From: Celeribacter persicus
Lineage (GTDB): Bacteria > Pseudomonadota > Alphaproteobacteria > Rhodobacterales > Rhodobacteraceae
Length of the DNA: 64,000 nucleotides
NCBI RefSeq assembly: GCF_003050785.1
Contig: NZ_QAOH01000003.1
Span: forward strand, 186,001 to 250,000
Reading direction: 5' to 3'
The notes below the pieces were generated by a model. It was not told where the DNA came from and searched no databases. It was given only the letters and a program-made list of their open reading frames with translations. The position numbers and the translations under genes were made by a program. Below, piece by piece: positions 42,883 through 51,721 of the stretch (its first letter is position 1; the number at the start of each line of letters is the position of its first letter).

Positions 42883-44139
42883 TCAGCGTAAGAGTTTCAG
42901 CAACTCCTGAGACGGGTAACCATCCGGCGTCACCCCGACGGAGGCCTGAAACGCCCGGATCGCATTAATGGTGTTGGGCCCGACGATGCCGTCCACCTTG
43001 TCGTCCAGAAAGCCTTTGCGTTTCAGAATGCGCTGCATCTGCTCCCTTTCCTTGAAGGACAGCGGCGCATAACCGCGCGGCCAGGAGGCCTGAATTTCCG
43101 ACCCGCCCTTGAGACGATCCGACAGGTGCCCGACGCCGATCACATAGGCGTCCGCCTTGTTGTACCGCTCCAACACGGCGAAATTGTCGAAGATCATGAA
43201 GGCCGCACCCTGCGCACCCGCAGGCAACAGGATCGAGGCCCGGCCATAGTTCGGAACCGGCTTGCCATCGACCCCAACCACGCCCAAAGCGGCCCAATCC
43301 GAGGGCGCACGCATATTGTCGCGTCGTGCGGAAGTATAGTCGAACCCGCGCGGAAGGCGCACTTCCACGCCCCATGGCTGCCCCTTGTTCCAGCCATGCC
43401 GCGCCAGATAGGCGGCGGTGGAGGCCAGCGCGTCGGTCGGGTCGTTCGACCAGATGTCACGCTTGCCATCGCCATTGCCATCGACCGCGAAGGCTTCGAA
43501 AGAGGTCGGGATGAACTGGGTGTGGCCCATGGCGCCCGCCCAGCTGCCTTTCATGTTGCGGGCATGGGTGTCGCCCTTCTGAAGAATTTTAAGAGCCGCA
43601 ATGAGCTGCTGTTCGAAAAACCGTCCACGCCGCCCGTCGTAGGCCAGCGTCGCCATGGCCTCGATCACATTGATGTCGCCACGATGCTCGCCATAGGCGC
43701 TTTCCAGTCCCCAGATCGCCGCCACGACATATTTATCGACACCATAGACCCGTTCAATCCCGTCAAGGACACGGGCATGCTGGCGCATCGCCTTTTGGCC
43801 GTTCGACACGCGGGTGGGCGATGCGGCGCTGTCGAGATAATCCCAGATCTGTTTCGTGAATTCCGACTGGTGCCGGTCCTTGGCGATCACATCGGCGTTG
43901 TAGCGCACCCCGCGAAACGCCTCTCTCAGCGTGGTTTCAGAAATCCCCTCACGCCGCGCCCGCACTTTGAAACTCTCGATCCAGGCTTCGAAACCAGCCT
44001 GTGAGGCGATATTTTGCACCAATCCTGCTCCCGGAAGTTGCGGCACATCCTGCGTCATGCGCACAGTGCTCTGCGCGAAAGAGGGGCTGAGACCAAGGCC
44101 GAAAACAACACTTGCGGCACCGATGACAAGGCTACGCAT
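42883..44139 (-). CDS. MltB-type lytic murein transglycosylase with peptidoglycan-binding domain
   Basis: 418 residues. Signal peptide MRSLVIGAASVVFGLGLSPS. SLT_2/MltB catalytic domain (about 45-335): catalytic Glu in VAAIWGLESAYGEHRGDINV, then GSWAGAMGHTQFIPTSFEAF and IWSNDPTDALASTAAYLARH. C-terminal peptidoglycan-binding_1 domain (about 355-418: MQRILKRKGFLDDKVDGIVG, PNTINAIRAFQ). Cleaves glycan strands in the periplasm. Single gene convergent with rppH. Confidence 0.92.
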   Translation of the reverse strand: MRSLVIGAASVVFGLGLSPSFAQSTVRMTQDVPQLPGAGLVQNIASQAGFEAWIESFKVRARREGISETTLREAFRGVRYNADVIAKDRHQSEFTKQIWDYLDSAASPTRVSNGQKAMRQHARVLDGIERVYGVDKYVVAAIWGLESAYGEHRGDINVIEAMATLAYDGRRGRFFEQQLIAALKILQKGDTHARNMKGSWAGAMGHTQFIPTSFEAFAVDGNGDGKRDIWSNDPTDALASTAAYLARHGWNKGQPWGVEVRLPRGFDYTSARRDNMRAPSDWAALGVVGVDGKPVPNYGRASILLPAGAQGAAFMIFDNFAVLERYNKADAYVIGVGHLSDRLKGGSEIQASWPRGYAPLSFKEREQMQRILKRKGFLDDKVDGIVGPNTINAIRAFQASVGVTPDGYPSQELLKLLR

Positions 44140-44233
44140 TCTGACTGCTCCATTTGCTTTTGCCTCAGCCTAAACCGAATCCCGGCGCATCTTGAACCGG
44201 ACAAATATGGTGACGGCAAATTTCCGCTATTTT

Positions 44234-46489
44234 TCAGCGCCTGCGACGCTCGACTTTCTTGCGGATTTTGGCTTTTTTCGCCTGACCCTTGTTGTACTTG
44301 CGCGACACGACGCGCCCCTTCGCCCGACGTGGCCCGCGCGGCAGACTTGCCCCGTCAATGGACAACAATTCCAGTTCCAGCCCCCCGGTCACCGGCACCG
44401 CCTCGGCAATGCGCACCACGACCTTCTGGCCGATGGAAATCACCATGCCGGTATCGGCCCCCATCAGGGTCTGTTCCTTCGGGTCATAATGAAAAAACTC
44501 CGCCCCCATGCTGCGCACCGGCACAAGCCCGTCCGCGCCGGTTTCGTCGAGTTTGACGAAGGCTCCGAATTTCTGGATGCCGGAAATATGCCCGGTCATC
44601 TCATTGCCGACCCGCTCGCTGAGATAAGCCGCAAGATAGCGGTCATTGGTGTCCCGCTCCGCCGTCATCGACCGCCGCTCGGTCTCGGAGATATGTTTTG
44701 CCGTGGTTTCGAGCCTTTCCACATCCTCTTCGGACAGCCCGTCCTTGCCCCAGCCATGAGCCGAGATCAGCCCACGGTGCACGATCAGATCGGCATAACG
44801 CCGGATCGGCGAGGTGAAATGCGCGTAGGACCGCAGCGCCAGACCGAAGTGACCGTAGTTTTCCGGGTGGTAATAGGCTTGAGTCATCGAACGCAGGGTG
44901 GAGATGTTGATCAGCTCGTCGTGATCCGTGCCCTCGGCCTGCGCGAGAAGCCTGTTCAAATGCGAGGTATGGATCACCTGCCCTTTGGCAAGCGTAAATC
45001 CCGAGGCCTGCGCTACCTCGCGCAGGGCATCCAGTTTTTCGTCGGAGGGTTCCTCGTGGACACGATACAAAAGCGGTCGGTTGCGGTGGAACAACTCCTC
45101 TGCGGCGGCGACGTTGGCGAGCACCATGAACTCTTCGATCAGCTTGTGTGCGTCATACCGCTCCGACAGCGCCACGGATTTCACCCGTCCGTCATCGCCG
45201 AGGACGATCTTGCGCTCAGGCAGATCCAGATCCAGCGGCTGACGGGCTTTGCGTGCCCGGGTCAGTGCTTCATAAGCCCCATAGAGCGGCGTGATCACCG
45301 TCTCCATCAGCGGGTCGCATTTGTCATTCACCTGACCGTCACGCGCCGCCTGCACCTCCGCATAGGTCAGCGAGGCGACAGAACGCATCAGCCCGCGCAT
45401 GAAGCGGTGCGACAGCTTTTTGCCATCCGCGTCGATGACCATGCGCACGGCAAGACAGGCGCGCGGCACGCCCTCATGCAGCGAGCAGAGATCGCCCGAG
45501 AGCCGATCCGGCAGCATCGGCACCACACGATCCGGGAAATAGGTCGAGTTGCCGCGCTTCCATGCCTCGCGATCCAGTGCCGAACCGGGCGTCACATAAT
45601 ACGCCACATCGGCAATCGCGACCCAGAGGAGAAACCCACCTTCATTCTTCGGATCAGGGTCGAACTCAGCCCAAACCGCATCATCATGGTCGCGCGCATC
45701 CGCCGGGTCGATAGTCACGAGCGGCAGCTCGCGCAGGTCTTCACGCCCCTTGAGACCCGCAGGTTTCGCCTTGTCGGCCTCTGCGATCACTTCATCCGGG
45801 AAGTCGTCGGGGATACCGTGTTGGTGAATGGCGATGAGCGACACCGCTTTCGGCGCGCTTGGATCGCCCAGCCGGGTCACGATCCGCGCATTCGGCAAAC
45901 CAAGACGGTTTTTCGGCCCGGCCTGTTCCGCCTCGACCAGCTCTCCGTCCTGTGCGCCATAATCGTTGCCCGGCCGCACGAGGTAGTCTTTCTCATTGCC
46001 CTTGTCGATCGGAACGACCCGACCGCCCTCCGCGCCTTTGCGGTAGATGCCGAGGATTTTGCGTGGATTAGAGCCGAGTTTTCGGATCAGACGGGCGACA
46101 TATTGGTGATCGTCGGCCTTCACCTCCTGCAACTTGGCAAGGATGCGTTCGCCTTCGCCAAGCGCCGGATCGCTTTCTCTCAGGGAGAGCAACACACGCG
46201 GCTCCGGCCCCTCGCCTGCCCATTCGAGCGGCTTGGCAAAAAGATCGCCATCCATATCGGGGGCCAGAACGGCCAGAACGGAAACGGGCGGAAGCTTGTC
46301 CGGATCGCGGTAGGTCTTGCGCCGTTTGCGCAGATGCCCCTCGTCCTCAAGCTCCTTGAGCACGCGTTTAAGATCAATGCGCGCCGCGCCCTTGATGCCA
46401 AAGGCTTTCGCGATGTCGCGCTTTGCTGTCTGGGTCGGGTTGTCCGAAATCCATTGCAGGATTTCGTCTTTGGTCGGGATGCTGCTCAT
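44234..46489 (-). CDS. rnr: ribonuclease R
   Basis: 751 residues. N-terminal winged-helix part (about 1-75), cold-shock/OB domains, RNB catalytic domain (about 255-590) with TIDPADARDHDDAVWAEFDP (metal-binding aspartates) and the typical YFPDRVVPMLPDRLSGDLCS, and a C-terminal S1 domain (about 640-725: GHISGIQKFGAFVKLDETGA). Lys/Arg-rich tail. Processive 3'-5' exoribonuclease. Single gene, followed upstream by the DUF2064 gene on the same strand. Confidence 0.96.
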   Translation of the reverse strand: MSSIPTKDEILQWISDNPTQTAKRDIAKAFGIKGAARIDLKRVLKELEDEGHLRKRRKTYRDPDKLPPVSVLAVLAPDMDGDLFAKPLEWAGEGPEPRVLLSLRESDPALGEGERILAKLQEVKADDHQYVARLIRKLGSNPRKILGIYRKGAEGGRVVPIDKGNEKDYLVRPGNDYGAQDGELVEAEQAGPKNRLGLPNARIVTRLGDPSAPKAVSLIAIHQHGIPDDFPDEVIAEADKAKPAGLKGREDLRELPLVTIDPADARDHDDAVWAEFDPDPKNEGGFLLWVAIADVAYYVTPGSALDREAWKRGNSTYFPDRVVPMLPDRLSGDLCSLHEGVPRACLAVRMVIDADGKKLSHRFMRGLMRSVASLTYAEVQAARDGQVNDKCDPLMETVITPLYGAYEALTRARKARQPLDLDLPERKIVLGDDGRVKSVALSERYDAHKLIEEFMVLANVAAAEELFHRNRPLLYRVHEEPSDEKLDALREVAQASGFTLAKGQVIHTSHLNRLLAQAEGTDHDELINISTLRSMTQAYYHPENYGHFGLALRSYAHFTSPIRRYADLIVHRGLISAHGWGKDGLSEEDVERLETTAKHISETERRSMTAERDTNDRYLAAYLSERVGNEMTGHISGIQKFGAFVKLDETGADGLVPVRSMGAEFFHYDPKEQTLMGADTGMVISIGQKVVVRIAEAVPVTGGLELELLSIDGASLPRGPRRAKGRVVSRKYNKGQAKKAKIRKKVERRRR

Positions 46490-46551
46490 GGCTCAACGCT
46501 ACCACGCACCGCATCGCCTCACCACTGGCAAAGCGGGGTGTCGCGCAGAAT

Positions 46552-47142
46552 TCATGCAGGGTATTGGAGGCGATATAAATCCGCGCCTGTGTCCACATCC
46601 GAAAGCACATCGCACCGCCCCCAGTTTAGTGATGGTGCCGAGGCCAGAGTGTCCTCCAACGCATATTCCGTTGACCAGCGCACGTTGCGCAGAAAGCCTG
46701 CAGGTTGCTGCGCCGGATGCCGTAATCCGATCAGCCAGTAACCGCCATCCGTGGCCGGTCCGATCATCGCAGAATAAGAGCCAAATCCAGCAAAAGCTGC
46801 CTGAATATGGTGTTTCCGAATGCCCGGAATATCCGAGCCGATGAGGCAAGACGGCGCGCCTCCTACATAGGCCAGACATCTTGCCATACGTGAACCGAGA
46901 TCACCGCTGCCCTGCGGGATGCGTGGCAGATATCCGGGCCAGATGCGGCTGCGCATCCCCTCCCGATCCGGGCTGACCGCAAGAACGATCCGCCAGCGCG
47001 GGTCTCGCAGATTTCGAAGGGTTCTCATCACCTGATGCCGATACCACCAGGTCGCGGCGACAAGACCCAAATCCAGTCCAAGGCGTGTTTTTACGCGCCC
47101 CAGATACGGCTCCTTGACCATGACAATCAGGGTCGGCTTCAC
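46552..47142 (-). CDS. DUF2064 / TIGR04282-type glycosyltransferase-like protein
   Basis: 196 residues. Nucleotide-sugar-transferase-like fold: LIVMVKEPYLGRVKTRLGLD at the start, GSGDLGSRMARCLAYVGGAP, CLIGSDIPGIRKHHIQAAFA, the DGGYWLIGLR stretch and a final DVLSDVDTGADL. Small proteins of this type resemble molybdopterin- and sugar-nucleotidyltransferases; the exact activity is unknown. It overlaps the preceding GNAT gene by ATGA (47139-47142), and that gene overlaps dapE in the same way. Confidence 0.8.
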   Translation of the reverse strand: MKPTLIVMVKEPYLGRVKTRLGLDLGLVAATWWYRHQVMRTLRNLRDPRWRIVLAVSPDREGMRSRIWPGYLPRIPQGSGDLGSRMARCLAYVGGAPSCLIGSDIPGIRKHHIQAAFAGFGSYSAMIGPATDGGYWLIGLRHPAQQPAGFLRNVRWSTEYALEDTLASAPSLNWGRCDVLSDVDTGADLYRLQYPA

Positions 47143-47564
47143 AGATCCAGAACCATATCGGTGTGTGGGATGCCGCCGTCCATGTAAACCTCACCCATGG
47201 TCCGGAAACCGAAACGCTCATAAAAGCCGATGGCGTGGTTTTGCGCTCCGAGCTTGGCCTTTTTCAGATGCGGACGCTTACGCAGTTCCTCAAGGCAGGT
47301 CTCGATCAGCCGTGCTCCGAGACCCGTGCCGCGTTGCGATTTCACGACACAAACCCGGCCGATTTTGCCAGTCTCGCCAACTTCAAACACCCGCGCGGTT
47401 CCGACCGGCACTCCCGCCTCATCAACCGCGAGAAAATGCGTGGCGATATCATCGAGATCGTCGATCTCTTCGTCCAGCGGCACGTTCTGTTCTTCGACAA
47501 AAACCTCAAAGCGCAGGGCCAGACAGGACTTGATATCCTCGGTTGGTGCAATGGTCACGGTCAT
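47139..47564 (-). CDS. GNAT-family N-acetyltransferase (ElaA-like)
   Basis: 141 residues. GNAT fold with [20 protein letters not shown] at the N-terminus, the acetyl-CoA loop [20 protein letters not shown] and [20 protein letters not shown]. The ending [13 protein letters not shown] is characteristic of ElaA-like members. Substrate unknown. Its ATG overlaps the dapE stop (47561-47564) and its stop overlaps the DUF2064 start, so the three genes are translated as a chain. Confidence 0.87.
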   Translation of the reverse strand: MTVTIAPTEDIKSCLALRFEVFVEEQNVPLDEEIDDLDDIATHFLAVDEAGVPVGTARVFEVGETGKIGRVCVVKSQRGTGLGARLIETCLEELRKRPHLKKAKLGAQNHAIGFYERFGFRTMGEVYMDGGIPHTDMVLDL

Positions 47565-48706
47565 GAGAAATAGTCTCCGATCAGGCAGGAATAGACCCTT
47601 TTCAGGTCTTCGATATGGGCGATTTCGACATGTTCGTCGACCTTGTGCATGGTCTTTCCGACAAGACCGAATTCCACCACGGGGCAGTGATTCTTGATGA
47701 ACCGCGCATCCGACGTGCCGCCGCTCGTGGAAAAAACCGGCTTTTGCCCGGTGACCTTTTCGACGGCTCCGGCAACCAGATCGACGAACCGCCCCGGCGG
47801 TGTCAGGAAGCTTTCGCCGGAAATCTGGAAACGCACCTCGATGTCGATCCCGGTTTCCTCGGCCATCCGTGCGGCTTTGGCGCGTATCCATTCGCTCAGG
47901 GACGCCCCGGTATGGGCATCGTTGAAGCGGATGTTCACGGTGGCGACAGCCTGTGCCGGAACCACATTGGTGGCCGGATTGCCGACATCGAATGTGGTCA
48001 CTTCGAGATTGCTTGGGTCGAAATGCGCTGTCCCCTGATCGAGCGTATGGGTGGAAAGCTCCGCCATCAGACGCGCCAAAGCCGGAACCGGGTTTCGGGT
48101 CTGGTTCGGATAGGCCACATGCCCTTGCACGCCACGGGCAACAAAATAGGCGGTGATCGACCCACGCCGTCCGATTTTCATCATCTCGCCCATGGTGTTC
48201 GGACAGGTCGGCTCACCCACGATACAATCGCTCATCGCCTCACCTGCCTCCGTCATGTAGTCCAGAAGCGCAACGGTTCCATCCGTCGCATCGCCCTCTT
48301 CGTCCCCGGTGATCGTGATGATAATTGCAGTATCATCCGGCTGGTTTTGGGTCGCATAATCGCAGGCTGCGGCCACAAAGGCGGCCACACCGGATTTCAT
48401 ATCCGTTGCACCTCGCCCCCAGAGGATGCCGTCCGAAATCTCGCCTCCGAACGGTTCATGGGTCCATGCCGCCGCATCGCCAACCGGCACGACGTCAGTA
48501 TGACCGTTGAAACCCAGGGTCCGTGCCGCCCCCTTCTCCCCCCAACGGGCGAAAAGGTTCGGAGTGCCGTTGCGGTCCACCCGAACACAGTGGAACCCTG
48601 CACCTTCGAGCGTGGTCTGTAGCAGGCTCAACGCACCTCCCTCCTCGGGTGTCACGCTCGGACAGCGGATCAGGGCGGCGGTCAGGTCAACAGGATCGAA
48701 CGACAT
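47561..48706 (-). CDS. dapE: succinyl-diaminopimelate desuccinylase
   Basis: 381 residues from the ATG at 48706 (AAGGAG eight bases upstream). M20 metallopeptidase: [13 protein letters not shown] (His, Asp), [20 protein letters not shown] (bridging Asp), [13 protein letters not shown] (catalytic Glu and ligand Glu), [20 protein letters not shown] and [13 protein letters not shown]. Makes LL-diaminopimelate for lysine and peptidoglycan. dapD lies 5 kb away on the same strand. Confidence 0.95.
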   Translation of the reverse strand: MSFDPVDLTAALIRCPSVTPEEGGALSLLQTTLEGAGFHCVRVDRNGTPNLFARWGEKGAARTLGFNGHTDVVPVGDAAAWTHEPFGGEISDGILWGRGATDMKSGVAAFVAAACDYATQNQPDDTAIIITITGDEEGDATDGTVALLDYMTEAGEAMSDCIVGEPTCPNTMGEMMKIGRRGSITAYFVARGVQGHVAYPNQTRNPVPALARLMAELSTHTLDQGTAHFDPSNLEVTTFDVGNPATNVVPAQAVATVNIRFNDAHTGASLSEWIRAKAARMAEETGIDIEVRFQISGESFLTPPGRFVDLVAGAVEKVTGQKPVFSTSGGTSDARFIKNHCPVVEFGLVGKTMHKVDEHVEIAHIEDLKRVYSCLIGDYFS

Positions 48707-48756
48707 CAGGGACTCCTTTTGCAACAGAACTACCGTCCCGCCGGGCAATGGGCAAT

Positions 48757-48786
48757 GTCGCTTGTGGCAATGCGGTCACAAGCGAC
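48757..48786. promoter_or_regulatory. perfect 10-bp inverted repeat between dapE and the Hint gene
   Basis: GTCGCTTGTG (48757-48766) / CACAAGCGAC (48777-48786) with a 10-nt spacer. It lies 51 bp before dapE and about 160 bp before the plus-strand Hint gene. It could be an operator or a 5'-UTR hairpin; there is no run of T on either side. Nothing else is seen in 48707-48947. Confidence 0.5.
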
Positions 48787-48947
48787 AGCGCGGCGAATCC
48801 GCAGCACAAGAAAGATTAGAAAAACTTCGAAAACCTGCGTTAAATTCGGCAAAACAAAATGAGGCAGGCGGTTTCGGACAGCACCGGGTCAACCCGGGCG
48901 TTTCAGACCAGCATTTAACAAGTATCCATGCGCATATGTCATGCGCG

Positions 48948-50111
48948 ATGTCAGCGTATCCAAAAACCCTGCTTCACGAAGGTGAACGGTTGCAAAGCCC
49001 TTTGCGGTGCGCGACCCCGTCGGAGGCAGACATGGCCTGGCTTGGCGCAACGGCGACAGATCGAAACCCTGTTTACAACCCGCTTGGGTTGGACAAAGGC
49101 ATATCGCGCGCGAAAGTGCCGTCACGCCGTCTGACGCGCGGTGGTCTTCTTTTGGAAACCATCATTCCGGATCAGTTCCGTCAGCCCCTCGATCTTTTGA
49201 CCTACGAGCGTTTCGACCGTTTCCGCCGTAGCCTTCATATGGTTCTGGGTCCGAATGGTCGCCTTTGGGCCGCGATTGAGAGCGATCGCGCCCTCTCGGT
49301 GCTGACTCTCGATCTCTCTGCCTGGCGCAAGGATTCGCCCATACGCATTCTCTATGGCTGGGATCTCGCAGATGCGACTTGCTGGCTCGGCGCCGAATGT
49401 CTGGAAACCGGAGAAATAAAATCCGTGGCCGGGTCGGAACCCGCAGCTTTGCATGAAGAGGATCTCGCCCGCGTGCTATTCGCAGTCGATGGCGCCTCCC
49501 TCGCCTCAGATGTCGGTTGTTTCGCGTTTGCCGATCATATCGAGCCTTTGGGCTATACCGAAGGCATCGCACCGGGCGCTCTGGTGGAAACCGAATACGG
49601 CCCCCGCGCAATCGAGCGTCTCACACCGGGTACGCTCATTGTCACTCAATCGGGGGTGCTCTCGCCTTTGCTGGCCAATATCAGCGCGACCCTGCCAGCC
49701 GTCGGTCAGATGTCTCCGCTGCGACTGCGCCGCCCGTTCCAGAATCTGCGGCAAACCCTCGAAGCCACGCCACGTTGTGAAATCGTCACCCATGGCGTCG
49801 ACACCTCTTACCTGTTCGACGCAGAGCATGTCACGATGCGCGCCATGCATATCGCACCGTTCCTGCCCGGCTCCAGACCCTGCCTGAGCTTGTTGTCGAC
49901 ACGGCATAACCTCGTCCTTGCCGATCATGATCCCTATCGCGTCGCGGGAATCGCGGTGATGCCCTTGAGCCGGAATCACTGTGCCGAACACCGCACGTTG
50001 ACACGCTTGTCACATCTGAAAACGGACGATATCCCCATGCGCAACGCCACTTCTCCGGCAACTTTGTTGCGCCATGAGGCCATTGCACTTTTGTCGGAAC
50101 GTTATCTTTGA
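48948..50111 (+). CDS. Hint-domain-like protein without catalytic Cys
   Basis: 387 residues from the ATG at 48948 (no clear ribosome site; 48936 is an alternative). The N-terminal 200 residues are not recognised (MVLGPNGRLWAAIESDRALS; IRILYGWDLADATCWLGAEC). From about residue 205 it follows the Hint plan: GIAPGALVETEYGPRAIERL (usually CFxxGTLIxT..GxRPIExL), RCEIVTHGVDTSYLFDAEHV and LSTRHNLVLADHDPYRVAGI. The Cys at the domain start is missing. Cytosolic or secreted location cannot be decided. Alone between dapE and the channel gene. Confidence 0.65.
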   Translation: MSAYPKTLLHEGERLQSPLRCATPSEADMAWLGATATDRNPVYNPLGLDKGISRAKVPSRRLTRGGLLLETIIPDQFRQPLDLLTYERFDRFRRSLHMVLGPNGRLWAAIESDRALSVLTLDLSAWRKDSPIRILYGWDLADATCWLGAECLETGEIKSVAGSEPAALHEEDLARVLFAVDGASLASDVGCFAFADHIEPLGYTEGIAPGALVETEYGPRAIERLTPGTLIVTQSGVLSPLLANISATLPAVGQMSPLRLRRPFQNLRQTLEATPRCEIVTHGVDTSYLFDAEHVTMRAMHIAPFLPGSRPCLSLLSTRHNLVLADHDPYRVAGIAVMPLSRNHCAEHRTLTRLSHLKTDDIPMRNATSPATLLRHEAIALLSERYL

Positions 50112-50170
50112 TCTGTGATTGAAAGCATCGCCTGCCCTGTGCCATATGCGACAGGAGATGAGGGGATGAC

Positions 50171-51223
50171 ATGAAACTTATTTTTCGCTTTTTAGCGGCG
50201 CTTTTTGTGTTTCTCAGCCCGGCCACATTCTCGGCTGAAAGCCACAAGATCATGACTATAACCCGCGTGCCATTTTCCATGGAGGAAAACGGCAAAGAAA
50301 CCGGGTTTTCCCTGGAGCTCTGGGATGCGCTGGCCGAGGAACTTGGCTGGGAGTACGAAGTTTCCCGCGTAAGCAGTTTTCCCGAAATGCTCGGTGCGAT
50401 CCAGAACGGCAGTGCCGACGCCGCAATCGCCAATATCTCCATCACCGCCAACCGCGAGTTGGTCATGGATTTTTCCCAGCCGATTTTCGAGGCCGGGTTA
50501 CAGATCATGACCGATACAGATGGGAGCGATGTGTCGATCTGGTCGGCCGTCATATCGCGAGACATGCTGATTGCCATCGCCGGAGCATTCGCGCTTCTGT
50601 TCGGCGGCGGCATGTTGATGTGGTATTTCGAAAAGCACCATCAGGACTATTTTGACATGCCTGCACGCAAGGCGATGTTTCCCGCCTTCTGGTGGGCGCT
50701 CAACCTTGTCGTGAATGGCGGTTTCGAGGAACGACAGCCCCGCTCTCCGATGGGACGCGTTTTCGGGGTCTTTCTGGTGATTTCGTCCCTGTTTCTGGTC
50801 TCTGTCTTTGTCGCCCGCATCACCGCCGTGCTGACCATCGACGCGATTCAGTCGAATGTCTCAGGGATCGGCGATCTCTACGGCAAATCCATCGGCACCG
50901 TCGAAGCTTCGACCGCTGCGGATTTTCTTGAGCGGCGTGACCTGCGGTTCACGGGTTATGCCAATCCGACTGAGTTGATCGAGGCCTTCGAGGCCAAGGA
51001 GGTCGATGCCGTCGTTTTCGATGCACCCATTCTGGCCTATTACGTGGCCCATGAGGGCAAGGGCAAAGCGCGGCTCGTCGGACCGATCTTCCTGCCGGAG
51101 AATTACGGCATCGCCCTGCCGACCAATTCCCCCTATGCCGATCAGATCAACCACAGCCTGTTGAAGCTTCGGGAAGACGGTACGTATGACACGATCTATC
51201 GCAAGTGGTTCGGAGCCAAATAG
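50171..51223 (+). CDS. ionotropic glutamate receptor-like ligand-gated channel
   Basis: 350 residues. Signal peptide FLAALFVFLSPATFSA, then a family 3 solute-binding fold (VPFSMEENGKETGFSLELWD; ADAAIANISITANRELVMDF) split by a channel module: TM MLIAIAGAFALLFGGGMLMW, re-entrant loop FPAFWWALNLVVNGGFEERQ, TM VFGVFLVISSLFLVSVFVAR. The second half of the binding domain follows (LYGKSIGTVEASTAADFLER; NYGIALPTNSPYADQI). This S1-M1-P-M2-S2 order is that of bacterial GluR0. The pore loop lacks the K+-type TVGYG filter and has NGGFEE instead. The ion and ligand are unknown. Confidence 0.85.
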   Translation: MKLIFRFLAALFVFLSPATFSAESHKIMTITRVPFSMEENGKETGFSLELWDALAEELGWEYEVSRVSSFPEMLGAIQNGSADAAIANISITANRELVMDFSQPIFEAGLQIMTDTDGSDVSIWSAVISRDMLIAIAGAFALLFGGGMLMWYFEKHHQDYFDMPARKAMFPAFWWALNLVVNGGFEERQPRSPMGRVFGVFLVISSLFLVSVFVARITAVLTIDAIQSNVSGIGDLYGKSIGTVEASTAADFLERRDLRFTGYANPTELIEAFEAKEVDAVVFDAPILAYYVAHEGKGKARLVGPIFLPENYGIALPTNSPYADQINHSLLKLREDGTYDTIYRKWFGAK

Positions 51224-51253
51224 GCTCTAACCCAGCGGGGCACGTCTCTGATC

Positions 51254-51604
51254 TTAGTGGCGCGTTCCGTCGTCGCCTTCAAAAAACGGTGTCATCTGCG
51301 CCACGATCACCGAATTCTCGTCGAGTGCACGCTGCATGAGGTCTTTTTCCTCATCGGAAATGTCATGCCCCTCGGCAAGCCGCTCCTCAAGCGTGCCATA
51401 GCCCGTGACATCCAGCGGCGCGAGATCGGCCTGTTTCAGGATCGCCACGGTTTCGCGCACGGCCTCCGCCTCGTCCACACCGGAGGCATATATCATCAGC
51501 GCTCCGCCGGTCGCCTCTTTCGGCAAGCCATCGCCCTCCTTGCGGCCGACTTCGACCAGGAGCGTGTAGACTTTCTGACGGGAAGGTTTGGCTGTTTTCG
51601 ACAT
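51254..51604 (-). CDS. conserved-looking hypothetical protein
   Basis: 116 residues, acidic. It starts with a basic stretch (MSKTAKPSRQKVYTLLVEVG), then GALMIYASGVDEAEAVRETV, LDVTGYGTLEERLAEGHDIS and a tail ENSVIVAQMTPFFEGDD. Mixed alpha/beta composition, no membrane segment, no recognised catalytic motif. Similar short proteins occur in Rhodobacterales, but I know no function. Convergent with the channel gene and divergent from the COG0523 gene. Confidence 0.65.
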   Translation of the reverse strand: MSKTAKPSRQKVYTLLVEVGRKEGDGLPKEATGGALMIYASGVDEAEAVRETVAILKQADLAPLDVTGYGTLEERLAEGHDISDEEKDLMQRALDENSVIVAQMTPFFEGDDGTRH

Positions 51605-51667
51605 AGCCTTCCTTTGCGGAGGGATCGCAGGAAAGTCAAGCGTACCATTATCGGCAGGGCTTGACGT

Positions 51668-51681
51668 TATGTTATCACATA
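51668..51681. promoter_or_regulatory. candidate Zur box upstream of the COG0523 GTPase
   Basis: TATGT-TATC-ACATA, a perfect 5-bp inverted repeat inside GTTATGTTATCACATATC, resembling zinc-uptake regulator boxes of proteobacteria. It lies about 40 bp before the gene. COG0523 proteins are often zinc-regulated. Confidence 0.5.
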
Positions 51682-51721
51682 TCTAATTTACGTTCCCGTC
51701 TCTCCACGAAGGATCATGCAT

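Noticed and set aside
44192-46741. Plus-strand frame of 849 codons opposite RNase R
   Set aside because: Antisense shadow of a well conserved gene with no start signal.
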